A stretch of 64,000 nt of DNA from Lachnospiraceae bacterium (GCA_022763925.1 JALERW010000084.1:1-64000); one strand, 5' to 3'. Positions 29,832-40,523 are shown, counted from the stretch's first letter. Made by a program: numbers and translations. Notes: generated by a model from the sequence alone, not told the origin.

Positions 29832-30546
29832 GATCAGCTACGACCTGCATATCCATTCCTGCCTTTCCCCATGCGGGGATGAGGATATGACACCGGCTAA
29901 TATCGTGGGAATGGCGGCCATAAAGGGGCTGGATGTGATTGCACTGACCGATCATAATTCCTGCAAAAACTGTCCGGCAGTTATGAAATTCGCCGAAAAA
30001 TACGGTGTGACCGTGATCCCCGGTATGGAGCTTACCACACAGGAGGAGGTTCATGTGCTCTGCCTGTTTGCCGGGCTTTCGGATGCCATGCGGTTTGATA
30101 CATATGTATATGAGCATCTGATGCCGTTTCCGAACCGGGAGGATATCTTCGGACGGCAGCTGATTTATAATGAGAAGGATGAGATTTCCGGAAAAGTGGA
30201 ACATCTTTTGATCAACAGTACGGATATCTCCTTTGATTATGTTCCGGAGATCGTCGAGCGCTTCGGAGGAATTATGATTCCTGCACACATTGAAAAAAGC
30301 TCCAACAGCCTTCTTCATAACCTTGGTTTCGTTCCGCCCGACAGCCGGTTTCGCTGTGTGGAGGTGGAGGACAGAGCGCATGCGCCAAAGCTGAGAGAAC
30401 AGAATCCTTATCTGAAGGAATGCCGGATCATCTGCAATTCCGATGCACATTATCTGGACCGCATTCACGAGCGGGAGGAATTTCTTGAAATCAGGTCCCT
30501 GAAGCCTTCAGATATCCTGGCTGCCCTGACCGGAGAGGAAGGCTGA
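29824..30546 (+). CDS. PHP-domain phosphoesterase
   Basis: DLHIHSCLSPCGDEDMT, ALTDHNS, GMELTTQEEVHVL, IPAHIEK, NSDAHYLD. Confidence 0.9.
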   Translation: MLRISYDLHIHSCLSPCGDEDMTPANIVGMAAIKGLDVIALTDHNSCKNCPAVMKFAEKYGVTVIPGMELTTQEEVHVLCLFAGLSDAMRFDTYVYEHLMPFPNREDIFGRQLIYNEKDEISGKVEHLLINSTDISFDYVPEIVERFGGIMIPAHIEKSSNSLLHNLGFVPPDSRFRCVEVEDRAHAPKLREQNPYLKECRIICNSDAHYLDRIHEREEFLEIRSLKPSDILAALTGEEG

Positions 30547-30562
30547 AGGCGTAAAAAGATGC

Positions 30563-30592
30563 TTGACAAGGAACCCGGGGTGTGGGTATAAT
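30563..30592 (+). promoter_or_regulatory. Promoter for pheST T-box transcript
   Basis: TTGACA-18 bp-TATAAT. Confidence 0.75.
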
Positions 30593-30639
30593 GACAAAAG
30601 ATTCCGATAAAATAACGGATAGTTATCTACAAAGAATGA

Positions 30640-30885
30640 AAAGGCATGGAAGGTGTACAGTAGGCTGCTGTTTTCCACAAGAGAGAGAGGATCACCGGCT
30701 GCGAGTCCTCTTTGGTTCAGGCAGAAGCTGAATTTCCCACCGGAGCTGCATTTCCGAAAGAGAGTAAGAAATGACGGATCGACTGCACGTTACGCAGAGA
30801 AGAGTGCCCGGATCTTTTTCCGGGAAATAGGGTGGTACCGCGACAGCCTCGTCCCTTTCAGGGATAAGGCTGTTTTGTTTTTGTT
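30640..30885 (+). promoter_or_regulatory. T-box riboswitch (tRNA-Phe type) upstream of pheS
   Basis: Canonical T-box AGGGTGGTACCGCG (30829-30842), leader GAATTTCCCACC with candidate Phe specifier (TTT/TTC), terminator AGCCTCGTCCCT...AGGGATAAGGCT + T-rich tail. Confidence 0.93.
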
Positions 30886-30939
30886 CGCTGCGAGCCGGGC
30901 GCCATCCTTTACCTTCAGAAATGTGAGAGGAGAAGAAAG

Positions 30940-31959
30940 ATGAGAGAGAAGCTTAACAGCATCAGAGAAGAAGCGCTGAAGCAGATTCAGGCCTCCGATG
31001 CCCTGGAGAAACTGAATGATGTAAGAGTTGCCTTCCTTGGGAAAAAGGGAGAGCTGACGGCTGTACTTAAGAGCATGAAGGATGTGGATGCGAAGGAACG
31101 TCCGATCATCGGCCAGATGGTCAATGAGACACGGGCGGAAATCGAGAAGGCGCTGGAGGAGACGAAAAAGCGCATGGAGGAGGCCATCCGTGAGGAACGG
31201 CTGAAAAATGAAGTGATTGATGTAACGCTCCCGGCAAGGAAGAACAATGTGGGACACCGTCATCCGAATACGATCGCGCTGGAAGAGGTGGAACGTATTT
31301 TTGTCGGTATGGGCTATGAGGTTGTGGAAGGCCCTGAGGTGGAATATGATCTGTACAATTTTGAAAAATTGAACATTCCTGCCAATCATCCGGCAAAGGA
31401 TGAGCAGGATACTTTTTATATCAATAAGGATATTGTGCTTCGTACCCAGACATCTCCGGTACAGGCGCGTATCATGGAGCAGGGAAAGCTTCCGATCCGT
31501 ATGATCGCTCCGGGAAGAGTATTCCGTGCCGACGAGGTGGATGCCACCCATTCTCCGTCCTTCCATCAGATTGAAGGACTGGTTGTGGATAAGAACATTA
31601 CTTTTGCAGACCTGAAGGGAACGCTGGAGGTATTTGCCAAGGAGCTGTTCGGTGAGAACACAAAGACCAAATTCCGTCCGCACCATTTCCCGTTCACAGA
31701 GCCCAGTGCAGAGATGGATGTAAGCTGCTTCAAATGCGGAGGCAAGGGCTGCCGATTCTGCAAAGGTGAAGGCTGGATCGAGATCCTGGGCTGCGGTATG
31801 GTACACCCGCATGTATTTGAGATGTGCGGTATTGATCCTGAGGAGTATACCGGCTTTGCGTTCGGTGTGGGCCTGGAGCGTATAGCGCTTCTGAAATATG
31901 AGATTGATGACATGAGACTGCTGTATGAGAATGACATGCGGTTCCTGAAACAGTTCTAG
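30940..31959 (+). CDS. pheS: Phenylalanyl-tRNA synthetase alpha subunit
   Basis: [59 protein letters not shown]. Confidence 0.97.
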   Translation: MREKLNSIREEALKQIQASDALEKLNDVRVAFLGKKGELTAVLKSMKDVDAKERPIIGQMVNETRAEIEKALEETKKRMEEAIREERLKNEVIDVTLPARKNNVGHRHPNTIALEEVERIFVGMGYEVVEGPEVEYDLYNFEKLNIPANHPAKDEQDTFYINKDIVLRTQTSPVQARIMEQGKLPIRMIAPGRVFRADEVDATHSPSFHQIEGLVVDKNITFADLKGTLEVFAKELFGENTKTKFRPHHFPFTEPSAEMDVSCFKCGGKGCRFCKGEGWIEILGCGMVHPHVFEMCGIDPEEYTGFAFGVGLERIALLKYEIDDMRLLYENDMRFLKQF

Positions 31960-31978
31960 GAGAGGGAGGAAACATACG

Positions 31979-34399
31979 ATGAATACGTCTTTAGCATGGT
32001 TAAAAGCCTATGTTCCGGATCTGGATGTGGAGGCGCAGGAGTTTGCGGACGCCATGACCCTGTCCGGTTCCAAGGTGGAAGGATATGAGAAGAAGGATGA
32101 GGATCTGGAAAAGATCGTGATCGGCCAGATCCTGAAGATTGAGAAACACCCGGATGCGGATAAGCTGATCATCTGTCAGGTGGACGTGGGTGCCGGAACT
32201 CCTCTGCAGATTGTGACCGGAGCACCCAATGTAAAGGAAGGGGATAAGGTTCCCGTTGTTCTGGACGGAGGTAAGGTCGCCGGAGGACACGACGGAAAGA
32301 TGACGCCGGGAGGAATCAGGATCAAGAAAGGAAAGCTGCGCGGTGTGGAATCCAACGGTATGCTCTGTTCCATTGAGGAGCTGGGCTCCACCAGAGATAT
32401 GTATCCGGAGGCTCCGGAATCCGGTATTTACATTTTCGGTGAGGATGCGGTTGTCGGGGAAAATGCGGTAAAAGCCCTTGGCCTGGATGATGTGGTAGTA
32501 GAGTATGAGATCACCTCCAACCGTGTGGACTGCTTCTCCGTTGTGGGACTTGCCAGAGAAGCGGCAGCAACCTTCCGGAAGGATTTCTTTCCGCCTGTGA
32601 TTACTCCGACGGGAAACAGTGAAAATGTCAATGATTATATAAAAGTAACCGTGAAGGATACGGACCTGTGTCCCAGATACTGTGCGAGAGTTGTGAAAAA
32701 TATCAGGATTGCTCCGTCTCCGGTATGGATGCAGCGCCGTCTGGCAGCTCACGGAATCCGTCCCATTAACAATATTGTGGATATCACCAATTATGTGATG
32801 GAAGAATTCGGACAGCCGATGCATGCGTATGATCTGGATACGATCGCAGGCCATGAAATTATTGTACGAAGAGGGGAGGATGGAGAAAAATTTGTTACAC
32901 TGGACGGACAGGAACGTCAGGTGGACAGCTCTGTCCTGATGATCTGTGATGCGGATAAAGCGGTAGGTATCGCCGGAATCATGGGAGGAGAGAACTCCAT
33001 GATCACAGATCACGTACAGACAATGCTCTTTGAGGCTGCGTGCTTCGACGGTACAAACATCCGTCTTTCCAGCAAAAAAGTCGGACTTCGTACCGATGCT
33101 TCCGGAAAGTTCGAAAAAGGACTGGATCCGAATACCGCACTGGATGCCATCAACCGTGCCTGCCAGCTGGTTGAGGAGCTGGGAGCCGGAGAAGTGGTGG
33201 GAGGAGTTGTGGATGTGTACAGCAGAGTCCGCACCGGAAACCGTGTTCCTTTTGATCCGGAATACGTGAACCGCCTTCTGGGAACGGATATTGACCGCGA
33301 AACGATGATCGGTTATTTTAAGAAGATCGACCTGGGCTTCGATGAAAAGACCTCTGAGGTAATTGTTCCTTCCTGGAGACAGGATCTTCTCCGTCCGGCG
33401 GATCTGGCAGAGGAAGTGGCAAGATTCTACGGCTATGACAATATACCGACCACGCTGCCCTCCGGAGAAGCTACCACCGGAAAGCTGAGCTTTAAGATGA
33501 GGATCGAGGCAATTGCCAGAGATATTGCGGAATTCTGCGGCTTCAGCCAGGGGATGACCTATTCCTTTGAAAGCCCGAAGGTGTTCGACCGGCTTCGGAT
33601 TCCCGAAGACTGCAGTCTCAGAAATGTGGTTACGATCTCCAACCCTCTGGGTGAGGACTTCAGCATTATGAGAACCACTTCTCTGAATGGTATGCTGACC
33701 TCTCTTGCAACCAATTACAACCGCAGAAACAAAAATGTGCGGCTGTATGAGCTGGGAAATATTTACCTTCCGAAGCAGCTGCCCCTTACGGAGCTTCCCG
33801 AGGAGCGGATGCAGTTCACTCTTGGCATGTACGGGGATGGCGATTTCTATACCATGAAAGGGGTGGTGGAGGAATTCCTGGACAAGATCGGAATGAATAA
33901 AAAGGAAACCTACGATCCGAACGCGCAGAAGCCCTTCCTTCATCCCGGAAGACAGGCGAATATTGTGTATGATAAGACGGTGATCGGATTCCTGGGAGAG
34001 CTTCATCCGGAGGTGGCTGATACGTATGGAATCGGAGAACGCGCGTATATAGCTGTACTGGACATGCCGGCGATTCTTCCGTTTGCATCCTTCGACCGCA
34101 AGTATGAGGGAATTGCCAGATTCCCTGCAGTGACCCGTGATATTTCCATGGTAGTGCCGAAGGAAATTCTGGCCGGAGATATCGAGGCCGTGATCGAGCA
34201 GCGCGGCGGAAAGAATCTGGAGAGCTATCAGCTGTTCGATGTATATGAGGGAAGCCAGATTAAAGCGGGATATAAGTCTCTGGCATATTCCATCGTATTC
34301 CGTTCCAAAGAGAAGACATTGGAGGAAGCGGAGATTTCGGGAGCTATGAAGAAGATCCTGAAGGCACTGGAGTCCATGGGCATTGAACTGCGTCAGTAA
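31979..34399 (+). CDS. pheT: Phenylalanyl-tRNA synthetase beta subunit
   Basis: tRNA-binding domain [25 protein letters not shown]3/B4 and B5 domains, FDX-ACB C-term. Confidence 0.97.
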   Translation: MNTSLAWLKAYVPDLDVEAQEFADAMTLSGSKVEGYEKKDEDLEKIVIGQILKIEKHPDADKLIICQVDVGAGTPLQIVTGAPNVKEGDKVPVVLDGGKVAGGHDGKMTPGGIRIKKGKLRGVESNGMLCSIEELGSTRDMYPEAPESGIYIFGEDAVVGENAVKALGLDDVVVEYEITSNRVDCFSVVGLAREAAATFRKDFFPPVITPTGNSENVNDYIKVTVKDTDLCPRYCARVVKNIRIAPSPVWMQRRLAAHGIRPINNIVDITNYVMEEFGQPMHAYDLDTIAGHEIIVRRGEDGEKFVTLDGQERQVDSSVLMICDADKAVGIAGIMGGENSMITDHVQTMLFEAACFDGTNIRLSSKKVGLRTDASGKFEKGLDPNTALDAINRACQLVEELGAGEVVGGVVDVYSRVRTGNRVPFDPEYVNRLLGTDIDRETMIGYFKKIDLGFDEKTSEVIVPSWRQDLLRPADLAEEVARFYGYDNIPTTLPSGEATTGKLSFKMRIEAIARDIAEFCGFSQGMTYSFESPKVFDRLRIPEDCSLRNVVTISNPLGEDFSIMRTTSLNGMLTSLATNYNRRNKNVRLYELGNIYLPKQLPLTELPEERMQFTLGMYGDGDFYTMKGVVEEFLDKIGMNKKETYDPNAQKPFLHPGRQANIVYDKTVIGFLGELHPEVADTYGIGERAYIAVLDMPAILPFASFDRKYEGIARFPAVTRDISMVVPKEILAGDIEAVIEQRGGKNLESYQLFDVYEGSQIKAGYKSLAYSIVFRSKEKTLEEAEISGAMKKILKALESMGIELRQ

Positions 34400-34416
34400 A
34401 CAGGAAAGAAGAGCAT

Positions 34417-35442
34417 ATGAAAACATCAGATTTTTATTTTGATCTGCCCCAGGAGCTGATTGCACAGGATCCTCTGGAAGACCGGTCCAGCTCCAGACTC
34501 CTGGTGCTGGATAAAAAAAACGGTGATATCGAGCATCATATATTCCGGGATATTGTGGATTTTCTGAATCCGGGCGACTGCCTGGTGGTGAATAACACAA
34601 AGGTTATCCCGGCCAGACTGTTCGGTGTGAAGGAGGGAACTCAGGCTAAGATCGAGCTTCTTCTTCTGAAGCGGAAGGAACATGATATCTGGGAAACTCT
34701 GGTAAAGCCGGGGAAAAAGGCCCGCGTGGGGACCAGGATCCTGTTCGGAGACGGGCTTCTTACCGGGGAAGTGATCGATGTGGTAGAAGAGGGAAACCGT
34801 CTGATCCGGTTTCATTATGAAGGAATTTTTGAAGAAATTCTGGATCAGCTGGGACAGATGCCTCTTCCCCCGTATATCACCCACCAGCTGAAGGACAAGA
34901 ACCGTTATCAGACGGTTTATGCAAAGCATGACGGTTCCGCGGCTGCGCCGACAGCAGGACTTCATTTTACTCCGGAGCTGTTAAAAAAGATTGAGGAAAA
35001 AGGCGTGAATATTGCGCATGTGACGCTGCATGTGGGACTGGGAACCTTCCGACCCGTTAAGGTGGAGGATGTGACACAGCATCACATGCACTCGGAATTC
35101 TTTTTTATCGAGGAGGATCAGGCAGAGCTGATCAATGAGACAAAGAAGCAAGGAGGAAGAGTCATCAGTGTCGGAACCACCAGCTGCCGTACGCTGGAGT
35201 CGGCAGCGGCGGAGGACGGACGGGTAAAAGCATGCAGCGGATGGACGGATATCTTCATTTATCCCGGCTACCGGTTTAAGACGATTGACGCGCTGATCAC
35301 AAATTTTCATCTGCCGGAATCCACCCTTTTGATGCTTGTTTCCGCGCTTGCGGGTAAGGAGCATATTATGCATGCCTACGAGGTGGCGGTCAAAGAGCGG
35401 TATCGTTTCTTTTCCTTCGGGGACGCCATGTTTATCCGTTAG
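34417..35442 (+). CDS. queA: S-adenosylmethionine:tRNA ribosyltransferase-isomerase
   Basis: [70 protein letters not shown]. Confidence 0.97.
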   Translation: MKTSDFYFDLPQELIAQDPLEDRSSSRLLVLDKKNGDIEHHIFRDIVDFLNPGDCLVVNNTKVIPARLFGVKEGTQAKIELLLLKRKEHDIWETLVKPGKKARVGTRILFGDGLLTGEVIDVVEEGNRLIRFHYEGIFEEILDQLGQMPLPPYITHQLKDKNRYQTVYAKHDGSAAAPTAGLHFTPELLKKIEEKGVNIAHVTLHVGLGTFRPVKVEDVTQHHMHSEFFFIEEDQAELINETKKQGGRVISVGTTSCRTLESAAAEDGRVKACSGWTDIFIYPGYRFKTIDALITNFHLPESTLLMLVSALAGKEHIMHAYEVAVKERYRFFSFGDAMFIR

Positions 35443-35507
35443 GCCCTGCAGGAAATGTCAGGTTTTTCCTGGACAGAAACAAAAAAACAAGATAAGATAA
35501 AAGAAAA

Positions 35508-35553
35508 GCAAAGAGGCAGTGCCGGGATTTTGGCATCTGTCTCTTTGCATTTT
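35508..35553 (+). terminator. Intrinsic terminator after queA
   Basis: GCAAAGAGGCAGTGCC ... GGCATCTGTCTCTTTGC + atttt. Confidence 0.75.
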
Positions 35554-35588
35554 ATGGAAAATGTGCGAAAAGGAAAGAGGAACAGAGG

Positions 35589-36082
35589 ATGAAAAAGAAA
35601 CAGTGGTATCCGTTTGCCATGCTGGGCTGTGCTGCCATGGTGAACCTTGTTTATATGGGACTGATCTATAATATGCTTGGGCTCTATACGCCCTCAATCC
35701 TGCAGGAATTTCCGGATTTTTCCCGATCTTCCTTTACGGTAACCATGACACTGATCAATCTGATGGCGGCGGCTGCAAATATGATTCATACGCCGGTATA
35801 AGCTCAGCTGTTTTTGGCTGTGCAAAAACGGTAATGAATAATCTGACGGTATATCTCGTACAGGAAATTGCCGGGGAGGAAGAGAGAAGTCAGGTGGTAA
35901 GCCGTAAGCCTTGGGGTTGCCTTTATGAGTTTTGGCTGTGCAGTGGGTGTATATATGGTTCAGCCGGGGTATGATCTTTGCGGAAGCTACCGCAGCATTT
36001 ATGTGCTGTATATTGTGCTGGCAGCTTTGTGTATGGTGCTGACCCGATATCTTCGAAATCACCGGAGAAATTCTGTAATCTG
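35589..36082 (+). pseudogene. Decayed MFS transporter remnant
   Basis: Intact N-term (~70 aa, MFS TM1-2 like) then stop; downstream fragments TVMNNLTVYLVQEIAGEEERSQVVSR and, in another frame, MSFGCAVGVYMVQPGYDLCGSYRSIYVLYIVLAALCMVLTRYLRN*. Confidence 0.75.
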
Positions 36083-36085
36083 ATA

Positions 36086-36113
36086 TTGACAGCCAATAGA
36101 TTCGTGGTATAAT
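36086..36113 (+). promoter_or_regulatory. Promoter of metal-efflux operon
   Basis: TTGACA-16 bp-TATAAT. Confidence 0.75.
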
Positions 36114-36122
36114 AGAAACAAA

Positions 36123-36144
36123 CATATGAATAAATGTTCATATG
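36123..36144. promoter_or_regulatory. ArsR/SmtB-type operator candidate
   Basis: CATATGAA-taaatg-TTCATATG inverted repeat just downstream of -10. Confidence 0.75.
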
Positions 36145-36179
36145 ATAAAACGAGAGATTGAAGAAAAGGGGAATGAACC

Positions 36180-36398
36180 ATGAAAAAAACGTATAAGATC
36201 GATGTGGACTGTGCAAACTGTGCGAATAAGATGGAGGAAGCAGCAAGAAAGACTTCCGGGGTGAAGGATGCGACTGTGAATTTTATGACCCTGAAGATGA
36301 TCGTTGAATTTGAGGATGGGGCTGATCCGAAGGCTGTCATGGAGACGGTACGCAGAAACTGCAAAAAGGTTGAGGATGACTGTGAGATTTTTCTGTAA
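36180..36398 (+). CDS. Stand-alone heavy-metal-associated (HMA) domain protein
   Basis: 72 aa, KIDVDCANCANKMEEAARKTSGVKDATVNFMTLKM. Confidence 0.9.
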   Translation: MKKTYKIDVDCANCANKMEEAARKTSGVKDATVNFMTLKMIVEFEDGADPKAVMETVRRNCKKVEDDCEIFL

Positions 36399-36424
36399 AG
36401 GACTTTAAAGAAGAGGATGCGATT

Positions 36425-38293
36425 ATGAACAGAAAGCAGAAGAAGGTTTTGATTAGGATTCTTTCTACGGTGATCCTTTTGATTGTTTTTAACTTCCTTC
36501 CGGCAGAAGGCGTGCTCTCTTTCTGTCTGTACCTGGTTCCTTACGGGATCATCAGCTATGATATCCTTTTAAAAGCCGGGAAGGGAATCCGAAACGGGCA
36601 GGTCTTCGATGAGAATTTTCTGATGGCAGTGGCTACCGTGGGGGCAATCTGTCTGGGAGATTACCGGGAAGGCGTGGCAGTTATGCTGTTTTATCAGATC
36701 GGTGAGCTGTTTCAGAGCTATGCGGTGGGCAGAAGCCGGAAAAGTATCAGTGAGCTGATGGATATCCGTCCGGATTATGCGAATGTGGAAGAAGACGGGG
36801 AACTGAAACGGGTGGATCCGGATGAGGTCCCGATCGGAACGGTCATTGTGGTTCAGCCGGGAGAGAAGATCCCGATTGATGGGATCATAGAAGAAGGAGA
36901 GGCGCTTCTGAACACCAGTGCCCTGACCGGAGAAAGTCTGCCGAGAGAGGCTCATCCGCAGGATGAAGTGATCAGCGGCTGCATTAATATGTCCGGTGTT
37001 CTGAAGATCCGGACAACAAAGGAATTCGGGGAATCCACCGTATCCAAAATACTGGATCTGGTGGAGAATTCCAGCTCCAGAAAATCCAGATCAGAGAATT
37101 TTATCTCCAGATTTGCCCGTTACTATACGCCGGCCGTATGCTACGGTGCTCTGGCCCTGGCTGTGCTTCCGCCGCTTGTTCGGATGACGGCGCTTGGGCT
37201 TGCACCGCAGTGGGGCTCCTGGATTTACCGGGCATTGACCTTTCTTGTTATCAGCTGCCCCTGTGCTCTGGTCATCAGTATTCCTCTGAGCTTTTTTGCC
37301 GGGATCGGCGGAGCCGGAAATGCAGGAGTGCTTGTGAAGGGCTCCAATTATCTGGAAACGCTTGCCCAGACAAAGTATGTGGTTTTTGATAAAACCGGTA
37401 CGCTGACCAGGGGAGTATTTGAGGTGGTGGGGGTGCACCATAACGCTATGGAGGAGGAGAGGCTCCTGGAATATGCCGCTCTGGCGGAGAGCTATTCTTC
37501 ACATCCCATCAGCAGAAGTCTTAAGAAGGCATATGGAAAGCAGATCGACCAGGAACGGGTGACCGGGGTGAAGGAGATCAGCGGAAACGGGGTAACGGCT
37601 CTGGTGGATCAGATTCCGGTGGCAGTGGGAAATGCAAAGCTGATGAGGCAGCTTGGAATTGTTTTTGTTCCCTGCAGCCAGGTGGGAACGATTGTGCATG
37701 TAGCAGTGAACGGTGCCTATGCGGGACATATTCTGATTGCGGATGTGGTAAAGGAGCATTCCGCGCAGGCAATTTCGGAGCTTCGCAAAGCCGGTATTTC
37801 GAAAACCGTGATGCTTACCGGTGATGCAGACCGGGTTGCTTTAAAGGTGGCAGAGGAGCTTTCTGTGGATGAGGTGTACAGCGAGCTGCTTCCTGCGGAT
37901 AAGGTAGCAAAGGTGGAAGAGCTTCTTTCCCGGTGCAGAGGCAGGGAGAAGCTGGCCTTTGTGGGAGACGGAATCAACGATGCTCCGGTACTTTCCCGGG
38001 CAGATATCGGAATTGCCATGGGAGCACTCGGCTCTGATGCGGCAATCGAGGCCGCGGACGTTGTGCTTATGGATGATGACCCGCAAAAGATCGTGAAGGC
38101 GATCCGGATCGCAAGAAAATGCCTGCGCATTGTATATGAAAACATCTATTTTGCCATTGGGGTCAAAATACTGTGTCTGCTCCTGGGCGCGCTGGGAATC
38201 GCCAACATGTGGCTTGCGATTTTTGCGGATGTGGGAGTTATGGTAATTGCCGCGCTCAATGCGATCCGTGCATTATTTGTAAAAAATCTGTAG
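36425..38293 (+). CDS. Heavy-metal translocating P-type ATPase (P1B, Zn/Cd/Pb-like), no N-terminal HMA
   Basis: SCPCALVISIPLSFFAGIGGAG (CPC), VFDKTGTLTRG, ALTGESLPREA, GDGINDAPVL. Confidence 0.95.
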   Translation: MNRKQKKVLIRILSTVILLIVFNFLPAEGVLSFCLYLVPYGIISYDILLKAGKGIRNGQVFDENFLMAVATVGAICLGDYREGVAVMLFYQIGELFQSYAVGRSRKSISELMDIRPDYANVEEDGELKRVDPDEVPIGTVIVVQPGEKIPIDGIIEEGEALLNTSALTGESLPREAHPQDEVISGCINMSGVLKIRTTKEFGESTVSKILDLVENSSSRKSRSENFISRFARYYTPAVCYGALALAVLPPLVRMTALGLAPQWGSWIYRALTFLVISCPCALVISIPLSFFAGIGGAGNAGVLVKGSNYLETLAQTKYVVFDKTGTLTRGVFEVVGVHHNAMEEERLLEYAALAESYSSHPISRSLKKAYGKQIDQERVTGVKEISGNGVTALVDQIPVAVGNAKLMRQLGIVFVPCSQVGTIVHVAVNGAYAGHILIADVVKEHSAQAISELRKAGISKTVMLTGDADRVALKVAEELSVDEVYSELLPADKVAKVEELLSRCRGREKLAFVGDGINDAPVLSRADIGIAMGALGSDAAIEAADVVLMDDDPQKIVKAIRIARKCLRIVYENIYFAIGVKILCLLLGALGIANMWLAIFADVGVMVIAALNAIRALFVKNL

Positions 38294-38306
38294 ATAGGAG
38301 AGCAAA

Positions 38307-38678
38307 ATGGAACAGAAGCTATCAGAAAAAGAAACCATGTGCTGTGATATCCTGGAGGTACATGAGGATCTGCTGAAGATCGTGCAGGAGACAATGCCGG
38401 AGGAGACGGAGCTTTATGATCTGGCAGAGCTTTTTAAGGTATTCGGTGATTCCACCAGAATCCGGATCCTGTTTGTACTGTTTGAAGCTGAGGTCTGCGT
38501 CTGTGACCTTGCTCAGGCTCTTGGCATGACCCAGTCTGCCATATCTCATCAGCTTCGGATTCTGAAACAGAATAAGCTGGTGAAGAGCAGAAGAGAGGGA
38601 AAATCCGTGTTTTACTCTCTGGCGGATGAGCATGTACGGACGATCATCGCCCAGGGCCGGGAGCATATTGAGGAATAA
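38307..38678 (+). CDS. ArsR family metalloregulator
   Basis: FKVFGDSTRIRILFVLFEAEVCVCDLAQALGMTQSAISHQLRILKQNKLVKSRREGKSVFYSLAD; ELCVCDL-like metal motif. Confidence 0.95.
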   Translation: MEQKLSEKETMCCDILEVHEDLLKIVQETMPEETELYDLAELFKVFGDSTRIRILFVLFEAEVCVCDLAQALGMTQSAISHQLRILKQNKLVKSRREGKSVFYSLADEHVRTIIAQGREHIEE

Positions 38679-38680
38679 AA

Positions 38681-39235
38681 TCAGAGAAAACTGTTTAATA
38701 TCATTCCACCGATGATCAGCAGGAGACCCGAAAAGCCCAGAGGCTCCGGTATACGGTCTCCCAGAACCAGAATGCCTCCGATCAGCGTAAAGATCACTTC
38801 CCCGCACTGTGTTGCCTCAATGACAGCCAGCTGGCGGGGATTTTCCTTTACAAGGTCCGTGGCGTGAAAAAACAGAATCGTTGCGATAACACCGGAAAAC
38901 AGTGCCACAGCAAAGGACTGAAGCAGCTGTCCGCGGGACGGAAGACCGGAGCGCAGGAAGGCAGCTGCCGCTGTGATGAGCCAGAAGGGCATACTTGAGA
39001 GAGTCATACCGAAAACCCGCTGAACCGTATTGAGAAACACCGGGCAGTGCTGCATCATTTTACGGTTGCCCAGGGGATAGGAAAATGCTGCGATAAGAAG
39101 GGGAAGCAGAAAGAGATATCGGAGGCAGGCACCCCACATCCAGTAGCCGCCGGATAAATGCATACTCCGGTTAAAAATGAATGTGAATGCAAAAAACAGT
39201 GATGAAAGTACGCCGTAAATAAGTGCTTTTTTCAT
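38681..39235 (-). CDS. EmrE-type multidrug efflux (DMT superfamily) protein, apparently internally shortened
   Basis: KALIYGVLSSLFFAFTFIFNRSMHLSGGYWMWGACLRY start and FHATDLVKENPRQLAVIEATQCGEVIFTLIGGILVLGD end; about 184 aa. Confidence 0.7.
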   Translation of the reverse strand: MKKALIYGVLSSLFFAFTFIFNRSMHLSGGYWMWGACLRYLFLLPLLIAAFSYPLGNRKMMQHCPVFLNTVQRVFGMTLSSMPFWLITAAAAFLRSGLPSRGQLLQSFAVALFSGVIATILFFHATDLVKENPRQLAVIEATQCGEVIFTLIGGILVLGDRIPEPLGFSGLLLIIGGMILNSFL

Positions 39236-39402
39236 TATGATCAAAAGTCCCTTCTTTAAAAACTGCATTTATTATAATCAGAATGCCGATGAAGGGCAAT
39301 GATCCAAAAGTATGATTTCTCTTCAGGGAATTTCATGTATAAATGTATTGAAAAACCTTTTGCCCGCGGATACAATAGTATCGTCAGCGGAGGGAGATTT
39401 TT

Positions 39403-40518
39403 ATGAACAGAAATGAGATCATCGTTATACATGGAGAAGATATTGTGGCTATGACCCGAAGGCTTCTGAAGGAAGCAGACCTGGCATCCATGATCGGAGA
39501 GCAAAGGAAGCGGATCGGAATCAAGCCGAATCTGGTTGGGGCCTATCCGGCAGAGGACGGTGCCACCACGCATCCTGCGATCGTGGAGGAGCTGATCCGG
39601 TATCTTCAGGAAAACGGCTTCAGAGATATTACGATACTGGAGGGCTCCTGGGTCGGAGACCGGACAGAGGATGCCTTTGAAGTATGCGGCTACACTGCGC
39701 TGGCAAAGGCATATGATGTCAGACTTGTGGATACGCAGAAGGATACCGCACATGAAGAAGACTGTGAAGGCATTAAGCTTTGGATCTGCGACAGCGTCCG
39801 GTCCATCGATTTCCTGATCAATGTACCGGTGCTCAAGGGACACTGTCAGACAAGGATGACCTGTGCCCTGAAAAATATGAAGGGGCTGATTCCGAATAAA
39901 GAGAAGAGGCGGTTTCATACGATGGGGCTTCATAAGCCCATTGCCCATCTGAATACACGGATCCGTCAGGATTTTATTCTGGTGGACAGCATATGCGGGG
40001 ACTGGGATTTTGAGGATGGCGGGAACCCTGTGGTGACGAACCGGATGTATGCGGCGAAGGATCCGGTACTGTGTGATGCCTTTGGCTGCAGGCTTCTTTC
40101 CCGGGAGGTATCGGAGGTGCCCTACATCGGTATGGCAGAAGCGCTTGGTGCAGGAAGCGCAGACCTTGCCCATGCGGATATCCGGTATCTGAATGCTCCG
40201 AAAAGCGGAACCGGGGAGGCCCCGGCAGCGAGCAGGGTACTTCGTCTGGCAGAAAAGGCAGAGGAGATCGACTCCTGCAGTGCCTGTTACGGCTATCTGA
40301 TACCGGCGCTGGATATGCTGGACCGGGAAGGGCTTCTGGATCAGCTTGATGAGAAGGTATGTCTTGGTCAGGGCTACCGGGGGCTTACGGGAACCCTTGG
40401 GATCGGAACCTGCACAAGGGAGTTTTCCTGTAATCTTTTGGGCTGTCCCCCGGTGGAATCAGAAATATATGAATTTCTGAAGGATTATATTCTGAAAAAA
40501 AAGAAGGATGAAACATGA
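39403..40518 (+). CDS. DUF362 domain protein
   Basis: GIKPNLVGAYPAEDGATTHPAIVEELI, NVPVLKGHCQTRMTCALKNMKGLIPNKEK. Confidence 0.85.
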   Translation: MNRNEIIVIHGEDIVAMTRRLLKEADLASMIGEQRKRIGIKPNLVGAYPAEDGATTHPAIVEELIRYLQENGFRDITILEGSWVGDRTEDAFEVCGYTALAKAYDVRLVDTQKDTAHEEDCEGIKLWICDSVRSIDFLINVPVLKGHCQTRMTCALKNMKGLIPNKEKRRFHTMGLHKPIAHLNTRIRQDFILVDSICGDWDFEDGGNPVVTNRMYAAKDPVLCDAFGCRLLSREVSEVPYIGMAEALGAGSADLAHADIRYLNAPKSGTGEAPAASRVLRLAEKAEEIDSCSACYGYLIPALDMLDREGLLDQLDEKVCLGQGYRGLTGTLGIGTCTREFSCNLLGCPPVESEIYEFLKDYILKKKKDET

Positions 40519-40523
40519 AAAGA

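Noticed and set aside
30653-30943. 96-aa plus-strand ORF in pheS leader
   Set aside because: Entirely within the T-box leader.
32000-34600. 866-aa minus-strand ORF opposite pheT
   Set aside because: Shadow ORF of a high-confidence gene; translation is compositionally His/Ser/Cys-rich with no recognisable motifs.
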